A DNA stretch of 64,000 nucleotides from Verrucomicrobiaceae bacterium (lineage in GTDB: Bacteria > Verrucomicrobiota > Verrucomicrobiia > Verrucomicrobiales > Verrucomicrobiaceae). This document shows positions 17,566-25,874 of the stretch, one piece after another (position 1 is the first letter of the stretch; the number at the start of each line of letters is the position of its first letter). The notes under the pieces were generated by a model that made no database searches, had not been told where the DNA came from, and saw only the letters and a program-made list of their open reading frames with translations. The stretch covers positions 16,885 to 80,884 of the forward strand of contig JAIXOU010000064.1 of the NCBI GenBank assembly GCA_027486585.1. Reading direction: 5' to 3'. The position numbers and the translations under genes were made by a program.

Positions 17566-19047
17566 TTAAAGGTCGGCAGCGCGTAGCATGGCGGCCACCG
17601 CGTTGCGATCAGCCACGTCGCGAAGGCGTTTGACATAAAAAATGTCGATCGCCTCGCGTAGCAGCATTCGGCTTGGTTCCGCTCCCGCAGCCAATTGACG
17701 GTGGACAAACTCCAACGTGCTAAGCAGCGTGCGCCGTGTGAAACTGTAACGCTCGCGTCGCGTTCTTCCCAGGCTGGCTGGGCCATTTTCTGTTCCGGAC
17801 GCTTTCACCATGGAAATCTGAAAGAGAGCCAGATGACGTGCCAAGTTGTCCCAATCTGGCAGTTGCTGCAGCAGTTCGAAAGTCGGCTCTGTGCTTGCTG
17901 CTTGATAGGCCTTGCCGTTGCAATGCACCACGGGGTGATGTCCCGTCGCTAGAAATCGAATCGTCGCGAGGTAGTCTGCCTCTCCTGGGGGCGCTGCCTG
18001 ATGCCAGAGCGTAAAGCGGTCGCGAAAAGCTGGGCTAAGCACATTGCGTCCGGCATACTCGGCAGGGTTTAGCGTGGCAAAGATGCGAAATAGTGGGTGC
18101 ACGGGGATATCACCACCAGGTCCATAAACTCGGCCATCTCCCTCGCTCAACATGAGCATGCGAGGGCGTTCAAGGACACTGTTGATACGTTCCAGATTCT
18201 GAGGCTCAGCATTATTGACCTCGTCCATCAAGAACCAGAGGCCATGCTCTAGGGCAATGGGCAGTGCGCCTAGTTGCAGACGCCAGTTCACGGTCGGCAG
18301 CCGCTCATTTCCCATGATGAAATGCATCTCTAGGGGCGTCAGTCCACGCTTGCTGGACTCTGCCTGCGCTAGGATGTCACGGCTTGCTTTGGAAAGTCGG
18401 GGGGCCAAGGCCTGCAGTTGACCCAGGTCGATTCCGTCGGCACCACTACCTGGCACATAACGCGCAATGAGCTCTCCCGAGTCGGACTGGCCGTGAAGGT
18501 TTAAGCGCATGAGGGGCTGCTTCAGCAAATGAGCCAGCCAGAGCACCCCAGTAGTCTTCGCAGCGGCGGTTTCACCTTCGGATGCCTGTGGATAATCGTA
18601 GGCTGCCCCCATGGCCACAGATTTGATCGTGTCCACCGTCGGCTGGTCAAAGACCAGATGCTTGAAGCGATCCGCTGAAGGAATGAGTCCCTGCCACGCA
18701 CCTTCATAGGGTTGTGGCTTTTTCATCATAAAATCCAGAAAGCGCAGCTGTCCTTCTTTGTCCTCCATCAAGGGCTGTGGTGCCTGTGCCATCAGAGGCG
18801 CTGCCTCCGTGGCCTCATCACCCGTGCCACTGGATAGGTGTGACCGACGGAAGACCTCCCAGGTCACCAGCTTCACGCCGCGCTGCTGTACTTGTTGATA
18901 AATTTCGCGGCTGGCGTCAGGGCCCGTGACGACCAGCTGCGCCACATCCACCATGCGGACGACGCGGTGACCGCCTTGGGTAACGAGTTGCGCGACACGG
19001 GCACTTTCAGCAGGTGGGAAACCTTTGAGACAAATAGAATAGGACAT
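17566..19047 (-). CDS. BRCT-AAA+ ATPase (MoxR/midasin-like)
   Basis: A 493-residue protein. Residues 1-70 have the BRCT pattern (ICLKGFPPAESARVAQLVTQ, VVRMVDVAQLVVTG, VKLVTWEVFRR). Residues about 120-490 are an AAA+ domain of the MoxR/midasin type: MRLNLHGQSDSGELIARYVPG, Walker B WFLMDEVNNAE at 271-281, and FATLNPAEYAGRNVLSPAFRDRF as the sensor region. The P-loop is GETAAAKTT, with Ala where Gly precedes the Lys. Such ATPases remodel complexes through a VWA partner, encoded directly downstream. The BRCT domain suggests recruitment to phosphorylated or DNA-bound proteins, which suits the kinase and phosphatase in the operon. Confidence 0.87.
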   Translation of the reverse strand: MSYSICLKGFPPAESARVAQLVTQGGHRVVRMVDVAQLVVTGPDASREIYQQVQQRGVKLVTWEVFRRSHLSSGTGDEATEAAPLMAQAPQPLMEDKEGQLRFLDFMMKKPQPYEGAWQGLIPSADRFKHLVFDQPTVDTIKSVAMGAAYDYPQASEGETAAAKTTGVLWLAHLLKQPLMRLNLHGQSDSGELIARYVPGSGADGIDLGQLQALAPRLSKASRDILAQAESSKRGLTPLEMHFIMGNERLPTVNWRLQLGALPIALEHGLWFLMDEVNNAEPQNLERINSVLERPRMLMLSEGDGRVYGPGGDIPVHPLFRIFATLNPAEYAGRNVLSPAFRDRFTLWHQAAPPGEADYLATIRFLATGHHPVVHCNGKAYQAASTEPTFELLQQLPDWDNLARHLALFQISMVKASGTENGPASLGRTRRERYSFTRRTLLSTLEFVHRQLAAGAEPSRMLLREAIDIFYVKRLRDVADRNAVAAMLRAADL

Positions 19048-19067
19048 GGTAATTGGAGAACTGAGAT

Positions 19068-19508
19068 TCAGGGGTTGAGAGTTGAGAGAAGTTGTAGAAT
19101 GCGCTCCTTCAGATCTGGTTGTTGGAGCAGGATGTGATCACGGATCGAAGGGCGTAGCCGGAGAAACCGTTTGCCGACAAAACCATGCAGCAAACGTCTT
19201 GTTAGACTGCCTTTGGCAAAGGCAGGGCTGCTGCGCTGTATCCATTCCGTATCCGGCCCAGGGTGAACACAGTCCACAATAGGCCAAGTGAAGCGGGTCC
19301 CGAGACTGTCACGAAGATGCAGTCGATCAGTGAGTTTAACCTCAGCGACGGTGTAGGTGTCATTTAACTCAACGCGTCCTAAACCGATGGTGTCCCTTAT
19401 GATCCTGACACGGCTTCCAACTGGGTAGCGGTGCTTGAGAGTTTCAAGAAGTTGGTGATCCACGGCGGTATGGGAGTTAGTCGAGGTCTTCGAATTCGAG
19501 GAGCTCAT
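19068..19508 (-). CDS. Uncharacterised small protein of the BRCT-AAA+ operon (B)
   Basis: A 146-residue protein of no known family. A short beta-rich core (GSRVRIIRDTIGLGRVELNDTYTVAEVKL) resembles the opening of the neighbouring 160-residue protein (GNKIIAIGGFGHHGYEPGRYYTV), hinting at a shared SH3-like fold, and both end in a helical segment with RDHIL/HDKIL. The start overlaps the previous gene by 32 bp; no later ATG exists, though a GTG at codon 17 would reduce the overlap. It is 20 bp upstream of the BRCT-AAA+ gene. Confidence 0.65.
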   Translation of the reverse strand: MSSSNSKTSTNSHTAVDHQLLETLKHRYPVGSRVRIIRDTIGLGRVELNDTYTVAEVKLTDRLHLRDSLGTRFTWPIVDCVHPGPDTEWIQRSSPAFAKGSLTRRLLHGFVGKRFLRLRPSIRDHILLQQPDLKERILQLLSTLNP

Positions 19509-19959
19509 TCAAAGAATCAGTTGCAGATGCAGCAGTATCCTCGTTCGGAGTTGAAAGGCCGGCTTCTTCATCCGCCAAGGCACCAAGGATTTTATCATGC
19601 AGTGCTGGAATCTGCATGACTAGACGGTTGCGCAGATCTTCGCGCAGTAAGAGGTTTTCAACGCCGTCAAAGGCAGCCAGCAAATCCAAAGCCTCGGCTG
19701 GTAAAACGGTCTTAAGCCAATCCCAGCCAATATCATTGGCTTTTTTGCAGTCACACCATTTGATCCAGCCGCCTTCACTTCCAGTGTTAGACTTGGCCTT
19801 AACGGTTTGGTCACTGCTATCCACGCTGATCACGGTGTAGTAGCGGCCTGGCTCATAACCGTGATGACCAAAACCGCCAATGGCGATAATTTTATTCCCT
19901 TCTTTAAAAGGGGCATTGTCAGAGGAACGACGACGGGAGAAGGGGTCTTTGGGGCGCAT
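19477..19959 (-). CDS. Uncharacterised small protein of the BRCT-AAA+ operon (A)
   Basis: First gene of the long minus-strand operon; 160 residues, no known family. N-terminal beta-rich part with GNKIIAIGGFGHHGYEPG and YYTVISVDSSDQTVKAKSN, then WIKWCDCKKAND with three aromatic and two Cys residues, a helical middle and an acidic tail (LNELLEFEDLD). It shares layout with the next protein and both may be recognition or adaptor subunits for the AAA+ ATPase. The promoter should lie upstream of 19959. Confidence 0.65.
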   Translation of the reverse strand: MRPKDPFSRRRSSDNAPFKEGNKIIAIGGFGHHGYEPGRYYTVISVDSSDQTVKAKSNTGSEGGWIKWCDCKKANDIGWDWLKTVLPAEALDLLAAFDGVENLLLREDLRNRLVMQIPALHDKILGALADEEAGLSTPNEDTAASATDSLNELLEFEDLD

Positions 19960-20617
19960 GGGGATGATCTAGGTTGAGGGATGACTTGTTTTGATTTGGA
20001 TGAGGCTTGTTGCCTTCTTCTTATGGTTTGGCTGGAAGCCTTGAGTTCGTGAAAAAAAAGATATTTTTTTGTTTCAATCGTGCTGGAATTGGGATTCCTG
20101 CGCGGTTTGAATTTGGCGACTTCGTGCGCTCATTTGCAGTGCATCTGATGAAGTGAAATTTCACAGAAACGGCATGCGGAGAAGTAGGCGGTGTGTCAGC
20201 CTTTGATTGGTCTCTAAAGCGCTTAAACAAGAAGTGTGCTTTTCTGTGTTAGCCGTGATTTATCCATTGATTTAGATAATGAATGGATTGTTAGGCTGAT
20301 GGTTTGGATGGCCAATTAGGGCGGAGCTAGGCAAGCACGATGATCCCATCTTTTCCTGTGGCGGATATCCGCGGATACGAGCGAAAGTACGATACACGGA
20401 ACCCTTCATTCTGTGCTTAGCGGGAATGGCGGAATTTCGTTATAAAACAGAGCAAATTTTCTCTTCGCGGCTGTTTTGAAAAGTGCTTGGCTGCAGGTTA
20501 TAAGTGCTCGGTTTTTTAGTGCCCCTCGGAGGGCGTTTAAAAAAAATCTAAATCTTTTTTTCACGAATCTCCACCAATAAGCCGAAGGCTCTTTGGACCC
20601 CCATTTTTCTTTCCTCA
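19960..20617. other. Divergent promoter region between the BRCT-AAA+ operon and the sigma/STAND locus
   Basis: About 660 bp with no believable gene. It separates two divergent conflict loci and should contain both promoters. The perfect palindrome GCGGATATCCGC at 20361-20372 is the clearest symmetric element and a possible operator. A-rich runs near 20535-20560 lie in the leader of the sigma gene. Confidence 0.45.
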
Positions 20618-21391
20618 ATGTCACCCGAATCACATCAACTTCTGAATTTCCTCGCCAGGGAATGTCAGTCAGCCACACTGGATGGCGATAAAGCGAATGC
20701 AGACAAGTTCTGGGAGCTTCTAGATAAGCCTTTGCGAAACGCCCTTCAAAAGATGTTTCTCAGAAATAGAGATCCAGAAGATCTAGTCCAAGAGGCCATC
20801 AAAGCTATTTACAAAAACATCTGGCTTTTCGACCCTGAAAAAGCTTCATTTCAAACTTGGGCAAAATGCCAAGCTTATTCAGCCATGACCGATTACCTGC
20901 GCACGACGGGGGGGTACAGTCGGACGATGGCAGAACACAAAAAACTCATTATTAAAAAACTGCACTTCCATTTTGAGGCTGGCCCCGCAGTTGGGCAAAG
21001 TTTGCTAGACTGGGCAAGAGAGCATCAAGAAGTTCTCCCTAGCTTGACGGGACTGAGTGCCAGACAAGTATCCAATGCCCTTGACCGATGGAGTCTGGAA
21101 GATGCCGCTGATATCGAAGAAGTTGAGGAGAAAGCTTTTAATGTGCTTCCTTCTCGATTTTCGCGGGAAGATGTAGAGGTGGCTATGAGCCGTCTTGAAC
21201 CTAGGTCTAGGACTTTTCTGATCCAGAAGTATGTGTCCGGCATGAGCTACGTTGAAATCGCTGAGAAATACAATTTAACCAAAGCAGCATCGGAGAAACC
21301 GATGAATGAAGTGTATGCCAGAAGAATCGTGAGTAACGCCTGCAGAGACCTTCGCTATATCCTTGAACGAATGGAACAGAACGGACTGTGA
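20618..21391 (+). CDS. Sigma-70 family (ECF-like) RNA polymerase sigma factor
   Basis: A 257-residue sigma factor. Region 2 is seen in FLRNRDPEDLVQEAIKAIYKNIWLFDP and FQTWAKCQAYSAMTDYLRTTGG, and region 4 in LEPRSRTFLIQKYVSGMSYVEIAEKY, followed by an extended RRIVSNACRDLRYILERM. The two are separated by about 100 residues, more than in classic ECF factors. It heads a three-gene plus-strand unit with the next gene 27 bp away, so it may drive transcription of the STAND protein gene. Confidence 0.85.
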   Translation: MSPESHQLLNFLARECQSATLDGDKANADKFWELLDKPLRNALQKMFLRNRDPEDLVQEAIKAIYKNIWLFDPEKASFQTWAKCQAYSAMTDYLRTTGGYSRTMAEHKKLIIKKLHFHFEAGPAVGQSLLDWAREHQEVLPSLTGLSARQVSNALDRWSLEDAADIEEVEEKAFNVLPSRFSREDVEVAMSRLEPRSRTFLIQKYVSGMSYVEIAEKYNLTKAASEKPMNEVYARRIVSNACRDLRYILERMEQNGL

Positions 21392-21418
21392 ACGAAAACA
21401 AAACCACTAACCTCTCGA

Positions 21419-22261
21419 ATGATGAATCTTTCACACACCCTTGACCCGCAAATCGCGCAATTTTTGGCTGAGCTTCCAAGCCGCCTGCAGCTCCTGCAAT
21501 ACATCACAGGACAGGCCAGTCCTGTTCTCTCTGAAATCATCGAAGCCCACATGCAGCGGTCCCCTGGGGTTCGCCAAAATGTTGAGTTTCTGTTGAGGGA
21601 ACTCGAACCAGAAACTTTCTGTGAAGATACCTATCATAGACTTCGGCGGTTGATTCAACGGAATAAAGACACCGATGCCCCTCTGCACATGCGTCCAGGC
21701 TTGGATGATTTGAGTGGCTATTTCGCCGAAATGGCCCCATTGTTCGGGGACGAACTTATCGGAGCTCAAATGCAGGGATCTTCTGAGGTTCGCATGGATG
21801 TGGAAGCCTTGCTGGAGTCGGACATGGAATTCGACAAGGCCCTGGAGGAAAGTCTAAAGCGGATGGAGAGCGAGGCTGCTAGCGCCCGAATAGGTAGTTC
21901 CGCGCGCGATTTCCACGAGCTAGCCTTGGCGGCAGCCGAAAGAATAGATCCGCCATCCAAACTGGTTCTCGAACCTTCGGAAGGGCTCGGAGGCATTCTC
22001 GGATTGTGTTGTGTGGCCTCTGCTTCCGTCGAGGCACCCGCTTATGCGACAACCTTTCGTCTTTCTTTCCGTGGTAAAGAGCAAGCCCAAGGTGTTCCCA
22101 ATCGCATTAAAGTAAAATGGCCAACGGGAGACCGTCTGTCACGCCCTTTTGAATTCAGGGATGATCGATGGAGATCTGAGGTTGTTCTCCCTGTCGGATG
22201 GAATACGGTCAGCACTTGGCTGATGAAGGGTGATGTGTCGTTTGTTGCTGCTTCAGAGTGA
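21419..22261 (+). CDS. Protein with two anti-sigma-like repeats, between sigma factor and STAND ATPase
   Basis: A 280-residue soluble protein of no recognised family. Two internal repeats, EIIEAHMQRSPGVRQNVEFLL (39-59) and ELIGAQMQGSSEVRMDVEALL (112-132), follow the spacing of the anti-sigma zf-HC2 motif (eaHLxxCPxCR) but have Ser in place of Cys, so no zinc would bind. The last 80 residues look beta-rich (TTFRLSFRGKEQ, RIKVKWPTGDRL, WRSEVVLPVGW). Position between sigma factor and effector suggests an anti-sigma or adaptor role; this is inference. Its stop overlaps the GTG start of the STAND gene (GTGA), so the two are translationally coupled. Confidence 0.7.
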   Translation: MMNLSHTLDPQIAQFLAELPSRLQLLQYITGQASPVLSEIIEAHMQRSPGVRQNVEFLLRELEPETFCEDTYHRLRRLIQRNKDTDAPLHMRPGLDDLSGYFAEMAPLFGDELIGAQMQGSSEVRMDVEALLESDMEFDKALEESLKRMESEAASARIGSSARDFHELALAAAERIDPPSKLVLEPSEGLGGILGLCCVASASVEAPAYATTFRLSFRGKEQAQGVPNRIKVKWPTGDRLSRPFEFRDDRWRSEVVLPVGWNTVSTWLMKGDVSFVAASE

Positions 22262-25200
22262 GTCTCAAGTTTCGCATGCAGGATCTACACACAATAGCCA
22301 TTTACAGATTCAACCGTCATGACTTAGACAGGCTGGAAGAGTGCATTGATTTAACAAAGTCTCGATGGCTGGACGACCTTGCCAGTGGTGACTCGGATCG
22401 CCAGGCAGCAGCGTGCCGAACTGCGGCACAAGACATCCGCAAAGAACTGGCATTCAACGAAGATGAAGTTTTGCTCGATCCTCTCGTCGCAGACCTTTGT
22501 TGGCGCAAAGCAAGTTCATCACCTGACTGGAAGCCGAAACCTCAGAGCCTGCCTCGGTCGCACAACAACAAGCTTTCTCTGGATTTCATTTTCATCAGTC
22601 AAGCCGGCGACGGTGATGCTCTTCTTGGAAAGTTGATTTTTGAACGGATTGACGATCAGGCCTGCACAGGCAGTGTTTACCCTGCGTTGGAAATGTATGG
22701 CGTACATACCGATGCTGATTGGGATGGTGCTGTGGATGCTGCGATAGACCATGCAATTAAAAACGGCATACATGTCCCTTACTCTTCAGATCTGCGATGG
22801 ACGGCCGAGATCTCCACCGGAAAAAATGCCGATGGTAAGGGTGAATATCGGGCACTTAAAAGTGGCGACAAACTGCTGGGTAGAAGTGCTGGAGTGACGT
22901 TTTTGCTGGGCCTTTCTTATCACTTTGGAAGTCACTCCCCAGATACCCGGCGCGCTTTCCAGAGCATTCTAGCGCTGACGGCTCTGCCTTACAAATATGA
23001 AGCAGACACCTCCACTCTCTGTGACCTCGGCGGCCAGGAAGAAAAGAAGGCGGAAGCATTGCAGTTGCTACAACAATCAGACCCTCACATTAGAAGAAAC
23101 GTTTTGCTTGCCGCTCGTCGCGAACACAAGCTGGACTCCTTGAAGGGATGTAAAGAGCGCCTTGCAGGCAAAGTAACTGAGATCTTTAGACATCTTGAGG
23201 ACATTCTTCGTGAAGGCCGCAGATTCCCCCAAGCACTCGATTTTGAAACGTATATCCAGCAAAAGCGTAAGGGCTTTGTGGGTCGAGAGTGGATATTCAA
23301 AAAAATCATCGACCAACGAAAGACAGGAATACCACGCATTCTCCTGATTTCCGGAGACCCTGGAAGTGGGAAAACCAGTCTTGCAGCCGAGTTGGTGAAA
23401 CGCGATACGAGCATTGTAGCGCATCACTTCTGCCAGGCCTCAGATGCAGATACGATGACCGCAGGCAACTTTGTGCGCAGCCTTGCAGCCATGCTTGCAG
23501 AAAATCTTCCAGATTACAAAGAACGTCTCCAAGAGAATGATGACTTGCTAAATGTTCTCTCAAAAGAAAAAGCAGATAGCCTGCCTGGAACTGCATTTAA
23601 CAGAGCTATATTGAATCCCCTTCATTCCCTTCGAAGGCCTCGCAAAAACAAACGCAAATGCATCGTCATCGACGCGATAAACGAAGCCGAAGAAGATCTT
23701 TTAGACTTACTCAAAGAAGATAGATTATGTCAGCTACCGGACTGGATCGATGTTGTGCTGACATCGACACCCATGTCGCGCCTCCTGAAGAGCCAGTTTA
23801 GTGGCATTAAAAGTCTTGATTTGGGGGAGGCCACTGCGGAAAACCGTTTGGATATTCAGGCCTTTTTAGAACAGCGTGTGAGTGAGTCGGAGCAGGGTGA
23901 AAAACTGAAGGAGATCCTTCTGGAAAAAAGCTCGGGTAATTTTCTTTATGCAGCTCAAGCACTTAAAGGAATCGAGAATGAAATCTATAGACTCGATCAA
24001 CTGGAGCAAGATTTGCCACCCGGTCTGAATGGCTTGTATGAGGCCTATTTTGGGAATGCTTTTGGTGCTGGTGAAAGTTCTTTGTATCGACAAATTAATC
24101 CGCTGTTGGAACTCTTGTGCTGCGCCCATGAACCCTTAACAAACGCAGAAATTGAAGCTGCTTTGGGTCTGACTAAAATACAACGGGCGAAAATGATAGA
24201 GTTCGTATCACAGTTTTTAGGCCACCGCAGCCGCAGTAATGGCGAGGAGACAATCACCATGTATCATCTTTCCATCTCGGATTGGCTGACTTCATCGGAT
24301 CATTATGGTCATAAGTATTTGATCAGCTCGGCAGAGGGGCAGAAACGCCTGGCGCAGTATTGCCGTGCTGCCATAACAGAAAGCACGAAACGGCTATCAT
24401 GGTATGTCCGCCGCCATGCCGTGACGCACTTTATTGAAGACCATGACTGGCATAGTGCTGGTGAGCTCCTCTGCGATATTGAGTATTTGAACAGCCGCGC
24501 TCAACTGCATGAACTTGCCTTTGTTAGAGCCGACTTTTTTGAACTCAGTAAGGCCTTGTCGGGCATCTCTGAAAAAGAACCCAAATCCCAAGACCTTCTT
24601 CTAAAAATTCGATCCTATCAGGCTTTTGTGGCTAACCACATGCAAGCTTTGCAAAAGCACAGTCATCGGACCCATTTCTTTCATCAGCATGTTTATCTGC
24701 TTAGCCACCAGTCCGGTAGTCTAGGTGATTGTGAAAATTCTGTTTTTGAAGCTGGACATAGCATCTTGCGCGGCATCACTGAGCCAAAAGCAATACGATA
24801 CTTCAGATGGATAGCTTCGCGGCTTCACAGTTTTGATTTCGATCAAAATCAATTGCGGCTCCCCCCCACGCTGACTGACCTGACGTTACAGCACAGGCAC
24901 AATTGGTCTTCTGTAAACCGAGCGGGGTTTTCGTTACGTAACCTAGATGAATCCATGAGTCGCATTGCCATAAGTCAAAGTGGATTCAAGTGTGCTTATT
25001 CTTCATTCGTTGCAGATGAACATCATCTTTATACTTCGCGTTTCAGCCAACGCTCAAGGTTCGAGGTTCATGAAAGCTCTGCTCTGACAATTTTCCAAAC
25101 TGAACCGAACACAATTCGTAATGTGGGCCCGAACGAACTGGGGCGAGGTTCTATTCATGACCTATCCATTAGCGATTGCGGCAGGTATTTGTTTTTCATT

Positions 25201-25869
25201 TCGCTTGGCGATATGACTCCAGTTAGGTTTGATACGGAGACTTCAAGTAGGACTTCGCTCGTGCCTGGTCTTGCATCACGACTAGCTATGAGTTTCGCAG
25301 CCGATCGTGCGGCAGTTCTAGAACAGGATTCAATAAAAATCTGGAGCATCTCGAATCAAACGGTCATTCAAGAGATTGCGTTAGAGTTTAGTCATCCATT
25401 TTATACTTTTGCCCTTAGCTCAGATGGCAATCGATTCGTCACATCGGATGATCACAAACTGACTATTTGGGATGTTAATAGGGGGATTGTAATCCACGAA
25501 ATTTTTGGAAACCGAGGTTGGTTTTGCCATGCCTCTTTGAGTTCTAAAGGGGAACTGCTGGCTTCAGCAGGTGTGGACGGCGTTCTCCGCATTTGGCATT
25601 CCCCCATGGGGGAGTTGATTGCTGAACTGCATGGCCACGAAGGAGCGATTCGCTCTGTTTACATGAGTGGCGACGGGACGTTGATTTACTCCTGGGGTAT
25701 GGATTCAACCATTCGTGTTTGGCGTGTCGAAGATCAAAAGTGCCTGCTGCTTTTGTATTTACCTGGAGTTTGCCGTTTCTCTGCAAGAACTGAAGAGGGG
25801 TTAGTTGCCGTCGGTTTTGCGAATGGAGATGTCGATCTTTATAAGATTCAGAATTTAGATGGGGCCTGA
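22258..25869 (+). CDS. STAND NTPase with N-terminal Lon (S16)-like protease domain and C-terminal WD40 repeats
   Basis: A 1203-residue protein. Residues about 105-270 resemble the Lon proteolytic domain: GRSAGVTFLLGLS gives the catalytic Ser at 210 (Lon PSAGVT) and LGGQEEKKAEA gives Lys263 in the place of Lon GGLKEK. The NTPase has Walker A GDPGSGKT at 366-373 and Walker B CIVIDAINEAEE around 468-479, in a STAND/NACHT-type arrangement. A helical region follows, then WD40 repeats from about 900 to the end (LLASAGVDGVLRIWHS, LIYSWGMDSTIRVWRV). By analogy with other STAND proteins, ligand binding to the C-terminal repeats would drive oligomerisation and activate the protease. Start GTG at 22258 overlaps the gene before; ATG at 22276 is the alternative. 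Confidence 0.85.
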   Translation: MSLKFRMQDLHTIAIYRFNRHDLDRLEECIDLTKSRWLDDLASGDSDRQAAACRTAAQDIRKELAFNEDEVLLDPLVADLCWRKASSSPDWKPKPQSLPRSHNNKLSLDFIFISQAGDGDALLGKLIFERIDDQACTGSVYPALEMYGVHTDADWDGAVDAAIDHAIKNGIHVPYSSDLRWTAEISTGKNADGKGEYRALKSGDKLLGRSAGVTFLLGLSYHFGSHSPDTRRAFQSILALTALPYKYEADTSTLCDLGGQEEKKAEALQLLQQSDPHIRRNVLLAARREHKLDSLKGCKERLAGKVTEIFRHLEDILREGRRFPQALDFETYIQQKRKGFVGREWIFKKIIDQRKTGIPRILLISGDPGSGKTSLAAELVKRDTSIVAHHFCQASDADTMTAGNFVRSLAAMLAENLPDYKERLQENDDLLNVLSKEKADSLPGTAFNRAILNPLHSLRRPRKNKRKCIVIDAINEAEEDLLDLLKEDRLCQLPDWIDVVLTSTPMSRLLKSQFSGIKSLDLGEATAENRLDIQAFLEQRVSESEQGEKLKEILLEKSSGNFLYAAQALKGIENEIYRLDQLEQDLPPGLNGLYEAYFGNAFGAGESSLYRQINPLLELLCCAHEPLTNAEIEAALGLTKIQRAKMIEFVSQFLGHRSRSNGEETITMYHLSISDWLTSSDHYGHKYLISSAEGQKRLAQYCRAAITESTKRLSWYVRRHAVTHFIEDHDWHSAGELLCDIEYLNSRAQLHELAFVRADFFELSKALSGISEKEPKSQDLLLKIRSYQAFVANHMQALQKHSHRTHFFHQHVYLLSHQSGSLGDCENSVFEAGHSILRGITEPKAIRYFRWIASRLHSFDFDQNQLRLPPTLTDLTLQHRHNWSSVNRAGFSLRNLDESMSRIAISQSGFKCAYSSFVADEHHLYTSRFSQRSRFEVHESSALTIFQTEPNTIRNVGPNELGRGSIHDLSISDCGRYLFFISLGDMTPVRFDTETSSRTSLVPGLASRLAMSFAADRAAVLEQDSIKIWSISNQTVIQEIALEFSHPFYTFALSSDGNRFVTSDDHKLTIWDVNRGIVIHEIFGNRGWFCHASLSSKGELLASAGVDGVLRIWHSPMGELIAELHGHEGAIRSVYMSGDGTLIYSWGMDSTIRVWRVEDQKCLLLLYLPGVCRFSARTEEGLVAVGFANGDVDLYKIQNLDGA

Positions 25870-25874
25870 CGTCT

